Of a stretch of 6,732 nt of DNA, positions 1 to 6,451 are shown piece by piece. Position numbers and translations under genes: made by a program. How positions within the stretch are numbered: the first letter of the stretch is position 1; each line of letters starts with the position of its first letter. The notes beneath the pieces are model-generated. The model searched no databases. It saw only the letters and a list, made by a program, of their open reading frames with translations, and was not told where the DNA came from. This DNA comes from TA-21 sp035620895 (lineage in GTDB: Archaea > Thermoproteota > Nitrososphaeria > Nitrososphaerales > Nitrososphaeraceae): contig DASPFY010000033.1 in assembly GCA_035620895.1 (NCBI GenBank), forward strand, positions 1-6,732, given 5' to 3'.

Positions 1-428
1 CCCTTCTGTACGTACGGTCGACTTACGAACATGCTCTGCATGACAGCAGGTTTCAATGAATCAATAAGAAGAGGAATCTTATCCTCAGCTCCAGTCTTTA
101 CAACTAAAGAAAATACAGAAGTTCCTCCTATTTGTCTAACATGTAAGAATAGGTCTCCCAAAAGATTAAGACGGTCAATAATATTTTCTGTTATCTCATT
201 ATATCTCATTTTCAATATGCATTCTGTTCCGTACCCCAGAACTGCCGGATTTATGTAGACAAAAAATTTTTCAATTACACCACTAGAAGCCATTTTGACA
301 ACTCTTGCTCTAACACTCTTTGTAGTCAGACCAACAACTGAACCTATGTTCCTGTAAGATACCCTGCAATCTTTGGCCAAAGCTTGGATGATCCTTAAAT
401 CAATCTTGTCTAGTATGGGCTGTTGCAT
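1..428 (-). CDS. Lrp/AsnC-family transcriptional regulator (partial, C-terminus outside window)
   Basis: An open minus-strand frame starts at ATG 428-426 and runs off the left edge without a stop (142 complete codons). Residues about 5-62 form a typical Lrp/AsnC N-terminal DNA-binding domain: the opening LDKIDLRIIQALAKD is followed by a helix-turn-helix at about 24-44 (VSYRNIGSVVGLTTKSVRAR) and a short wing ending in VIEKFFVYINP. From about residue 69 a RAM-like (ligand-binding, oligomerising) alpha-beta domain begins, with the recognisable stretch LGDLFLHVRQIGGTSVFSLVV. Family members act as dimers to octamers that bind DNA and often sense amino acids or other small molecules. Many archaeal Lrp-like proteins carry an additional C-terminal domain, which cannot be judged here. 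The start fits a TATA box 25-35 nt upstream and a nearly leaderless transcript. The gene is divergent from the ABC operon. The family assignment is secure; ligand and targets are unknown. Confidence 0.9.
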   Translation of the reverse strand, partial: MQQPILDKIDLRIIQALAKDCRVSYRNIGSVVGLTTKSVRARVVKMASSGVIEKFFVYINPAVLGYGTECILKMRYNEITENIIDRLNLLGDLFLHVRQIGGTSVFSLVVKTGAEDKIPLLIDSLKPAVMQSMFVSRPYVQK

Positions 429-446
429 GAAATGTGGATATCAAGT

Positions 447-471
447 ACAGTAATTTATAAAAGGTTACTGT
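447..471. promoter_or_regulatory. Inverted repeat flanking a TATA box; candidate Lrp operator
   Basis: ACAGTAA (447-453) and TTACTGT (465-471) are perfect 7-bp inverted arms separated by 11 bp that contain the TATA core. The half-site centres are 18 bp apart, a little under two helical turns, which suits a dimeric HTH protein binding one face of the DNA. Binding here would block TBP/TFB access. The gene directly downstream encodes an Lrp-type regulator and members of this family often repress their own promoters, so autoregulation is the obvious inference. No second copy of the full motif was noticed in the window. Confidence 0.45.
451..463 (-). promoter_or_regulatory. Archaeal TATA box of the Lrp-type regulator gene
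   Basis: Read on the minus strand this is CTTTTATAAATTA, close to the archaeal TATA consensus. Its centre lies about 29 nt upstream of the ATG at 428, so transcription would start at about 428-432 and give a leaderless or nearly leaderless mRNA. No convincing purine-rich BRE is visible. The core is nearly symmetric (TTATAAAAGG on the plus strand), so it might also be read rightward. This is inferred from pattern and spacing. Confidence 0.6.
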
Positions 472-708
472 CTGATTTCTGAAGTCTGCTATGATCCTGA
501 GATGAATCTCGGACTAAATCAACCCGAAAAATGTCGAGGACTTGAAGCATTGTCCGTAGTTTATTTGAGATACTTTAATCTTTAATTGAGGAGTAATTTT
601 GAAGAAATCGTTCAGTTCGCTTTTCATCTGTTCTATATATCTTTACGAATAGAATTAGACAGTTTTAATATTATAATGTCTCTTATGTGGTGTATTATTG
701 CCTATTTG

Positions 709-718
709 CTTTAATAAT
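709..718 (+). promoter_or_regulatory. Candidate TATA box of the ABC operon
   Basis: CTTTAATAAT lies 26-35 nt upstream of the ATG at 744, which would place the transcription start at about 738-742 and make the ATPase mRNA leaderless. This agrees with the absence of any Shine-Dalgarno motif before that ATG. Competing TATA-like sequences are present at 633-640 and 663-676 in this very A/T-rich region, so the choice rests on spacing alone. Confidence 0.4.
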
Positions 719-743
719 TCCAGTATTACATCCACAATATTGA

Positions 744-1490
744 ATGAGCAGATCAGATGTCAATGATAAATTGACTCCCTCTAGTCATGATAATGATCTT
801 GTTGCACTTGAAGTTAGGAATCTCTCAAAATTCTGGGAATCCCGGGCAGGCAGAGTAATTGGAGTTGCAAACATTACATTTAATGTAAAAAAAGGCGAAT
901 TCGTGTCGATAGTTGGTCCATCAGGTAGTGGAAAAAGTACTTTGCTTAATATGTTAGGCGCGTTAGAAAGGCCAAGCAGCGGCCAGGTATTAATCAATGG
1001 CATCGATATTTATCGCCTGAACGATTCCCAAGCGGCGGCAATGAGAAACAATTCTATCGGGTTTATTTTTCAATCTTATAATCTAATCAATAGGACAAAT
1101 GTGCTAAAAAATGTAGAATTTCCAGCCATAATAAGCGGAATGAATAGATCTGAAAGAAAAATGAGGGCAATTAAGTTACTAAGTTTCTTAGGATTAAAAT
1201 CCAAAGTACAATCAAAACCATTTAACTTGAGCGGTGGGGAGCAACAAAGGGTGGCAATAGCAAGATCTCTAATGAATAATCCTGCCATCATTCTTGCAGA
1301 CGAGCCAACAGGAAATTTGGATACTAAAACAGGTGGGGATGTTTTTGGCTTATTAAAGCTACTATCAAACAAGTTCAAAAGAACAATAATTATGGTAACT
1401 CACAATCATGATCTAGCAGCAAACACCGATAGATCTATACATATCAAAGATGGAAGAATCCAAAAGGTAGTAAAAAATTTTGGGATTTGA
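744..1490 (+). CDS. MacB/LolD-type ABC transporter ATP-binding protein
   Basis: This 248-residue protein is a complete ABC nucleotide-binding domain that would hydrolyse ATP to drive the permease encoded two genes downstream. All motifs are visible: Walker A GPSGSGKST (58-66), Q-loop FQSYNLI with Q110, signature LSGGEQQRVAIAR (162-174), Walker B IILADEPTGNLD with the catalytic glutamate at 187, and the switch histidine H220 in VTHNHD. F30 or W31 could serve as the A-loop aromatic residue. The ADEPTGNLD string and overall size are typical of the MacB/LolD/FtsE group. The first 19 residues precede the domain (VALEVRNLSK begins at 20) and are hydrophilic, so the true start could be slightly later, but ATG 744 fits the candidate TATA box. 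Its TGA stop overlaps or abuts the start of the next gene, indicating cotranslation. What the complex moves is unknown. Confidence 0.93.
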   Translation: MSRSDVNDKLTPSSHDNDLVALEVRNLSKFWESRAGRVIGVANITFNVKKGEFVSIVGPSGSGKSTLLNMLGALERPSSGQVLINGIDIYRLNDSQAAAMRNNSIGFIFQSYNLINRTNVLKNVEFPAIISGMNRSERKMRAIKLLSFLGLKSKVQSKPFNLSGGEQQRVAIARSLMNNPAIILADEPTGNLDTKTGGDVFGLLKLLSNKFKRTIIMVTHNHDLAANTDRSIHIKDGRIQKVVKNFGI

Positions 1491-1492
1491 AT

Positions 1493-4087
1493 ATGTTCTT
1501 CAATAAGGGTCATAATTACAGTTATGATAATGGGCTAATTATTTTTCTCTCCCTATCCTGTGTGTGTTTATTGCTGAGCGGTAGTATTCTAGGTCCATGT
1601 TCTACAATATTTTCTGTGTTTGCGAAATCAAGTGGCGGAGAGGATAACAAAAAGAAAGAAGTTACCTCCCAGGGTAATAAAAAGGAAAAATCAACTGGTG
1701 ATGAGAAGTCACAGAAGGCTGGCAGGGATTCAAAAAACTCAGATGAACAAGACCGACCAAAGAAAGATGAACTACCAAAGGAACAAGAAAAGCCACCAGA
1801 GCAAGAGTCACAGCCCCCTGTCATTATCACAAATACCGTTACTGCTCCTTCTGTCAGTTCCCCTAGCAGCGATGAAGTTGATGAAGATGATGAAGATGAT
1901 AATGAAGGTCCCACAAAATTCGCCTTTATTGACTCTTTCTTCACTGATCAAACTGCTCAAGGATCAGTGGTTGCCGAAACCTCTTCTGATTCTTCAGCAG
2001 CACAAGACATACCCCCAGTAACAAAGCAAGAAGTAGGAGCAGGAGAAGGTGATTCCATACTGGCTATTGTCCTAATCAACAGAGGATTTTCCGATGTGAC
2101 GAGCATAAGGGCATCACTTGATTTCCCGTCCGGGTTTACTGCAAACGTGTCTCCAAAGAATATCGATAATGATACTGCGCTAGCTAGTTACAATGGTCTT
2201 GTTGATGCAGGTCAAACATTTACACTATACTTTCCAGTAACTATATCAAAGGATACGCAAGTAGGAAAAGAATACACCGGTTCCCTCAACATAGATTACT
2301 TTAATGTTGCCGAAAAGGATGAAGAAAATATGAGAGATAGATCGATAAAAGTTCCCTTTAAACTCAGCGGTAAGGTTATTTTAGACGCAATATCGTTTTC
2401 ATCCGCAATGTCCTCTCAGTCCGACAATCAGTCATTCCAAGATAAGCAATCGACCTCTTCAAGTGTGGTAAGTTTAGTTCCAGGGGAACCCAATATAGTA
2501 GAAACGCTAGTTAAAAATGAAGGATCGGCTGCAGCTACTGGAGTTATTGTCGAAGTATCGGCCAGAAACCAACAGGATCAAATTGATAATAATAATGTGA
2601 TTCCTACGACTAGTAATGATGGTAATGACTCCATAACCACTGTACAACAATCTACAGTAATTCCATTAGTAAGTGCAGGAACCACAACATTTAATGTGGG
2701 AACAATCCCAGCAGGTGAAAGCGTACAAATTAATCCTGTGATATTCGCTAGCAATTCCGTAGGCAGTATACTCGAAAATATAGATCTTAAGATATCATAT
2801 AATAATGCATATGGTTACAAAAAGACATTAGATAAATCAATGGGGGTTCATATCTTACCGTCCTCTCCACAGTCTGGTTTAACTCTTTCATCTACCGTTA
2901 CTTCTGAAACGATAAATAACGTACGTTCTCAGTCTGAGAACTTTAACCAAAATAATGACGAGAATGATTTGATTACTAATGGTAACTACGGGGCTAAAAA
3001 TAAGAACCTCACTTATGCAATAACTCAAGTGAGTGGATTTAATTCTAATGATAATACATTTATCCCTGGTCTTGAAAATAATAACACAGATAGGATAGGT
3101 GTACCTCCAAATAATAATACTGTGTCACTCATAGCAGGCAGAGTAGATGAACTGCAGTTTAATATTACTAATACCAATACCAATCCAATCATAGATGCTG
3201 TAGTTTCACTTGTTCCAGAGTCCAGCTCAATAAAGATCCTTGGTGATTCAAAATGGAATCTGAATGAAATAGATCCATATACCACAAAACAATTCCTGAC
3301 AAGAGTTTTTGCTTCAAAATCATTGATTAATAGTCCAGTATCCTTTAAGATAACGATACAATATATATATGATAATCAAGCCAAGTCTGAGTCTTTTAAT
3401 CTAGGCGCAAATGTAAAAGGTGATATCACAGTCAATATTACTGATCTTGCTGTTAACTATATAGGTGGAAATCCAAATCTTGTTGGAAATATTTTGAATA
3501 AAGGCAATACGTTGGCTTTGTTCACAACAATTGAAATATCAAATTCATCATCATCATTATCATCAAGCTTAGCCGAGCAAAGTGAAGGACAATTACCACC
3601 ATCATCTACACAAGGATCTAAAAATAAGGAAATTCTTGTTCCTGTATCTTCTTTTCCACAATATCTTGGAGATTTAGAAGAAAATTCGCCACTCCCATTT
3701 AGTATTCCTTTGGCAATGAATAACAACACTTCTTCTGGAGTTTATCCTGTTTCATTAGAAGTAACATATAGTGATGACCTGAGAAATAGTTACACTGTTA
3801 TTAATAATGGAACTGTTGAATTTGTTTCTCCTGCCACAACAAGTAATAAGGGGCAGGGCTTTCTTGGTAATTATGATACATTACTAATCGTAGTAATATT
3901 AGCCATAATAGGAATAATTGCCTTCATAGTTGTTAGAAGATTCAGATCAAAGAAAAAGACTGGGATCCAAAATATAGTGCTTGAACACGAGGACGAAAGT
4001 GGTGGACACGATAATGACAAAGGAAATGATGAAGACATCGAATCACTTCTTGGTGGTGAGGATTCTACTTACAAGGAGAATTTTTAG
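1493..4087 (+). CDS. Large C-terminally anchored surface protein with COG1361-like Ig modules
   Basis: The protein has 864 residues from ATG 1493; a TTG at 1487, overlapping the upstream TGA, would add two. Layout: a hydrophobic signal peptide or anchor at about 15-33, with possible cleavage after VFA (42-44); a Lys/Glu/Gln/Pro-rich, probably disordered linker at about 46-108; an acidic run at about 126-138; several beta-rich modules at about 185-295, 320-455, 540-645 and 645-780, with the recurring pattern 'V..NRG/NEG/NKG....V.V.L', typical of archaeal COG1361/CARDB/NEW3-like Ig folds; a transmembrane helix at about 796-814 followed by the basic stop-transfer RRFRSKKK; and an acidic cytoplasmic tail of about 42 residues. 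At least a dozen N-X-S/T sequons lie in the extracellular part, fitting archaeal N-glycosylation. No lipobox is seen. Being encoded between ATPase and permease suggests that it is a dedicated partner or client of that ABC complex; this is inference. No enzymatic motif is recognised. Confidence 0.85.
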   Translation: MFFNKGHNYSYDNGLIIFLSLSCVCLLLSGSILGPCSTIFSVFAKSSGGEDNKKKEVTSQGNKKEKSTGDEKSQKAGRDSKNSDEQDRPKKDELPKEQEKPPEQESQPPVIITNTVTAPSVSSPSSDEVDEDDEDDNEGPTKFAFIDSFFTDQTAQGSVVAETSSDSSAAQDIPPVTKQEVGAGEGDSILAIVLINRGFSDVTSIRASLDFPSGFTANVSPKNIDNDTALASYNGLVDAGQTFTLYFPVTISKDTQVGKEYTGSLNIDYFNVAEKDEENMRDRSIKVPFKLSGKVILDAISFSSAMSSQSDNQSFQDKQSTSSSVVSLVPGEPNIVETLVKNEGSAAATGVIVEVSARNQQDQIDNNNVIPTTSNDGNDSITTVQQSTVIPLVSAGTTTFNVGTIPAGESVQINPVIFASNSVGSILENIDLKISYNNAYGYKKTLDKSMGVHILPSSPQSGLTLSSTVTSETINNVRSQSENFNQNNDENDLITNGNYGAKNKNLTYAITQVSGFNSNDNTFIPGLENNNTDRIGVPPNNNTVSLIAGRVDELQFNITNTNTNPIIDAVVSLVPESSSIKILGDSKWNLNEIDPYTTKQFLTRVFASKSLINSPVSFKITIQYIYDNQAKSESFNLGANVKGDITVNITDLAVNYIGGNPNLVGNILNKGNTLALFTTIEISNSSSSLSSSLAEQSEGQLPPSSTQGSKNKEILVPVSSFPQYLGDLEENSPLPFSIPLAMNNNTSSGVYPVSLEVTYSDDLRNSYTVINNGTVEFVSPATTSNKGQGFLGNYDTLLIVVILAIIGIIAFIVVRRFRSKKKTGIQNIVLEHEDESGGHDNDKGNDEDIESLLGGEDSTYKENF
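1871..1907 (+). repeat. Imperfect GATGAA(GAT) codon repeat encoding an acidic run
   Basis: An imperfect tandem of GAT and GAA codons encodes Asp/Glu-rich residues in the surface protein, just after the Ser/Pro-rich end of the charged linker. The repeat period is a multiple of three, so slippage would change the length of the acidic run without shifting frame. Confidence 0.6.
3545..3565 (+). repeat. TCA trinucleotide microsatellite encoding polyserine
   Basis: Four TCA codons, one TTA and two more TCA codons form a short serine run (with one Leu) in the surface protein, in a Ser/Gln/Pro-rich loop between two strands of the last Ig-like module. It looks like a flexible insertion. Length changes would be in frame. 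Confidence 0.6.
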
Positions 4088-4114
4088 AAAAAATAATGAA
4101 GAGATAACAGAATC

Positions 4115-5371
4115 ATGAATATTAAAGATATTTTTGCATTGTCATTTGATGCATTGAAAGAAAGAAAAACTAAATCCATATTGACCATAATTATGGTAAT
4201 GGTTGGAAGTAGTTTAATGGTGGCTGTTGGAGGTATTAGCGCAGGATTTGGTGGTTTTTTTAACCAACAGCTAAGTAATCTAGCAGCCAATATCATTTTC
4301 ATAAATCCAGCCCAGGTCCAGCAAGGTGGAGGAGGACCAGTTGTCGGACCACCAGCAACTCCAAAAATTACATTAAATGCGGCAGTTGAAAATAGGCTAA
4401 AATCTTTACCATTTGTTGATGATGTAATTCCATCATATCAATCTCAAGTAATCCTGGAATCTCAAGGAAACTCAAAAGAGTATCAAGTATTCTCTATGGA
4501 TCCTCAGAAACTAACGGTACTTTCTCCCACGCTGGAATTTGTCGAAGGCTCTACTATACGGCAAAATGATCCTTCCGCCATAATTATTTCAAATGATTTG
4601 GCCAATCCACCTGGTGAGTCTGCTCCGTTTTTAAAGTTGTTCCAGACCGTTAAGGCTACATACACTTTTGTAGACCCCACAACAGGCAAGAGAGAACAAG
4701 AATCAAAAAGTTTCGTTGTAAGAGGAATAATAAAACAAACAGGAAATCCAAACATTGATAATTCAGCAGTAATTGATACCGAAGTTGGCAACGCATTATT
4801 TCATAAGTCTGGAAAATTTGATTCGTTAATTGTAGTTGCAAGATCGGGAATTTATGTAGATTCAATCGAGCAAGAAATTAGAAAGCTTTATGGTAACGAT
4901 ATTGGAATTACAACTGTTAAGGCTATCATCAAGACTGTGCAAGAGTTTACGGGAGGCATTAGCGCATTTCTTTTAAGCATAGCAATAGTGTCTTTAGTTG
5001 TTGGCGCAGTGGGAATTATTACAACTCTATATACATCAGTTATAGAAAGGACACGTGAAATTGGAACAATGAAAGCAATCGGTGCAAAAAGTAGGCACAT
5101 CCTTGCCTTGTTTTTGACCGAGGCATTAATGATTGGAATTTTTGGGGCCACCTGTGGTATATTGGGAGGAATTGTTGGTGCTTATATTTTGAGTGCAGGC
5201 TTTGCTGGTAACGATGGGGCATCGAACCAATCACAAATAGCTCCTATTTTTCTTGCCGCTGACATGGCGAGGGTGTGGTTGATTTCAAGTGCGCTCAGCG
5301 TACTAGCAGGTCTGTTTCCTGCCTTAAAAGCGTCCAGATTACTTCCAATTGTGGCATTAAAAAGAGAATAG
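4115..5371 (+). CDS. MacB/FtsX-family ABC transporter permease
   Basis: This 418-residue membrane protein has the classic MacB permease layout. A short cytoplasmic N-terminus (FALSFDALKERKTKSILT, about 7-24) leads into TM1 (about 20-44), then a large extracellular MacB-core-like domain (about 45-275), then three helices at about 281-303, 331-360 and 385-402. Between TM2 and TM3 lies the conserved cytoplasmic loop ERTREIGTMKAIGAKSRHIL (311-330), the coupling segment that contacts the ATPase. The C-terminus FPALKASRLLPIVALKRE matches the usual family ending. A Gly/Pro-rich linker (about 70-83) sits between the first extracellular strand and the rest of the ectodomain. Length is normal for the family and nothing is missing. 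It starts 27 bp after the surface-protein gene, without a clear Shine-Dalgarno at the right distance (AAGGAG at 4074-4079 is too far upstream). It presumably dimerises and works with the ATPase of this operon; the substrate is unknown. Confidence 0.93.
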   Translation: MNIKDIFALSFDALKERKTKSILTIIMVMVGSSLMVAVGGISAGFGGFFNQQLSNLAANIIFINPAQVQQGGGGPVVGPPATPKITLNAAVENRLKSLPFVDDVIPSYQSQVILESQGNSKEYQVFSMDPQKLTVLSPTLEFVEGSTIRQNDPSAIIISNDLANPPGESAPFLKLFQTVKATYTFVDPTTGKREQESKSFVVRGIIKQTGNPNIDNSAVIDTEVGNALFHKSGKFDSLIVVARSGIYVDSIEQEIRKLYGNDIGITTVKAIIKTVQEFTGGISAFLLSIAIVSLVVGAVGIITTLYTSVIERTREIGTMKAIGAKSRHILALFLTEALMIGIFGATCGILGGIVGAYILSAGFAGNDGASNQSQIAPIFLAADMARVWLISSALSVLAGLFPALKASRLLPIVALKRE

Positions 5372-5404
5372 AATTAAATTCTATTCGGTTTTTTCTTTAG
5401 AAAA
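5354..5404. terminator. Bidirectional terminator-like hairpin between convergent genes
   Basis: GAATAGAATT (5366-5375) and AATTCTATTC (5377-5386) form a perfect 10-bp inverted repeat around a single A; as RNA this is a stem of 8-9 bp with a small loop. On the plus strand it is followed by GGTTTTTTCTTT, and on the minus strand by TCTCTTTTTAATG. Both convergent transcripts would therefore meet a hairpin plus a T-tract. The left arm starts in the permease's final codon and contains its TAG. Archaeal RNA polymerase can stop at T-tracts alone, so the hairpin may be secondary. Confidence 0.6.
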
Positions 5405-5412
5405 CGGACTAA

Positions 5413-6420
5413 TTATCTATATTCTTCACCGCAATCTCCAATAATCTCATATAGATTATTTGCGTTCTCACATACTTGATTAATTGATTCAAGATCCGAG
5501 TCATCCAAATTGAAGTTGAAAACATTACTGTTATCATTTATATGATCAATTATCCCGAGCCTTGCACCAATAATAACACCTGCAACCGTAGCTTTGGAAA
5601 GGATGTAGTTAGTAGCAACATTTGTGATACTTGCTCTATGTTTCTTTGCGATGTTGTCCAAAACCAATAAAAGCCTTTGAAACAAATTCCAATCGCCCCA
5701 TGTGTCTATCATTTTTTTGTATTTTTGCAAGCTTAATGTATTTAGATCAGTAATAGATGGCTCTGGTTTTCCTACGTATCTTTCAGATAATAATCCTCCA
5801 CAAATGCTTCCATAAGTAAGTAAGCTGATGTTATGTTTTCTACAAAATGGTATCATTTTTACTTCCGGTCTTCTATCAATGATTGAATATTGAACCTGAT
5901 TCGAAGCAATTGGCACGTCCGAGTCCGTAATGATCTGCAGATGATCAGTATCAAAATTTGTTAGACCCAGATGCTTGATACTTCCTCTATCCCTGAGGTC
6001 TGATAGATATTTTAGCGCATCCATGTAATACGGATTGTTATATTCCCACCAGTGAAATTGAAGTAAATCCAAAGAGCTTACATTCATTCTGCGAATCGAT
6101 GTTTCTATACTGCTATTGACAATAGAACGTGTTATCCTGCTTGGTTGTGGCACCCATTTTGTAAACGACTGAATCTTGTCTAGTTCTTCTTTACCCTTTG
6201 CTTTTGATAATCTACGCCTAAATTCTCCTATAAAATCTTCTGCTGGGCCATAGATATCAGCTAAATCCCACGTAGTAAATCCAGCATCATGATATCTTAA
6301 CATATCTGCCATTGCCAATTCATGATCAATTTGTCCATGTCCACCTGCAACTTGCCACATTCCATTAACTATTCTGCAGATAGTCAGATCAGAAGATAAT
6401 TGATAGTGCTTCTTATTCAT
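5413..6420 (-). CDS. Aldo/keto reductase family oxidoreductase
   Basis: This complete 335-residue (alpha/beta)8-barrel protein would use NAD(P)H to reduce aldehydes or ketones, or catalyse the reverse reaction. The catalytic tetrad is intact: D52 and Y57 in FTTWDLADIYGPAEDFIGEF, K88 in SFTKWVPQP, and H123 in LLQFHWWEYNNP. SIKHLGLTNFD (147-157) is the usual strand after the barrel's middle, ASNQVQYSIIDRRPE (172-186) matches the conserved N-Q-x-x-Y substrate/cofactor segment, and AGVIIGARLGIIDHINDN (280-297) matches the C-terminal cofactor phosphate-binding part of the family. The HWW-E/D-Y variant of the histidine motif points to one of the less studied AKR groups; the physiological substrate cannot be deduced. 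The protein has no signal peptide and is probably cytoplasmic. It converges on the ABC operon with 41 bp between stop codons and has its own promoter, so a functional link is unlikely. Confidence 0.93.
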   Translation of the reverse strand: MNKKHYQLSSDLTICRIVNGMWQVAGGHGQIDHELAMADMLRYHDAGFTTWDLADIYGPAEDFIGEFRRRLSKAKGKEELDKIQSFTKWVPQPSRITRSIVNSSIETSIRRMNVSSLDLLQFHWWEYNNPYYMDALKYLSDLRDRGSIKHLGLTNFDTDHLQIITDSDVPIASNQVQYSIIDRRPEVKMIPFCRKHNISLLTYGSICGGLLSERYVGKPEPSITDLNTLSLQKYKKMIDTWGDWNLFQRLLLVLDNIAKKHRASITNVATNYILSKATVAGVIIGARLGIIDHINDNSNVFNFNLDDSDLESINQVCENANNLYEIIGDCGEEYR

Positions 6421-6437
6421 GAAACTTATTGCAATTT

Positions 6438-6451
6438 GCTATATTTTTATC
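6438..6451 (-). promoter_or_regulatory. Candidate TATA box of the aldo/keto reductase gene
   Basis: On the minus strand this reads GATAAAAATATAGC, centred about 25 nt upstream of the ATG at 6420. Transcription starting about 25 nt downstream of the box would begin at or next to the start codon, the same leaderless arrangement proposed for the other promoters here. No Shine-Dalgarno precedes the ATG, which is consistent. Confidence 0.5.

Larger units (their letters stand above)
429..743. other. Divergent intergenic region between regulator and ABC operon
   Basis: This 315-bp non-coding stretch holds the regulator's promoter and operator candidate at its left end and the ABC operon promoter at its right end. 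Between them are a small hairpin candidate at 497-512 (GAGA stem with TGAA loop and TCTC return, extended by one GU and one CG pair) and a further TATA-like CTATATAT at 633-640. If that box were used, the operon mRNA would have a leader of about 80 nt. I see no tRNA, repeat array or convincing protein gene here. Confidence 0.6.

Noticed and set aside
31..258. 75-codon plus-strand open frame
   Set aside because: It lies antisense to the Lrp-type regulator, whose minus-strand translation shows clear family motifs; the plus-strand product resembles nothing and lacks a promoter.
502..585. 27-codon small ORF in the divergent spacer (starts MNLGLNQPEKCRGLEAL)
   Set aside because: There is a TATA-like element at a tolerable distance upstream, but no ribosome binding site, no recognisable family and no coding signal beyond chance for its length.
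1522..1944. 140-codon minus-strand ORF rich in Ser and Phe
   Set aside because: It is the antisense shadow of the Lys/Glu/Asp-rich linker codons (TTC, TTT and TCN opposite GAA, AAA and NGA); low-complexity composition explains its openness.
1620..2021. 133-codon plus-strand ORF in another frame of the surface-protein gene
   Set aside because: It is a frame shadow of the same low-complexity region, with no domain; the overlapping frame is continuous and has signal peptide, modules and anchor.
4504..5234. Several 64-95 codon minus-strand ORFs inside the permease gene
   Set aside because: They are antisense to a complete MacB-type permease and have no family features.
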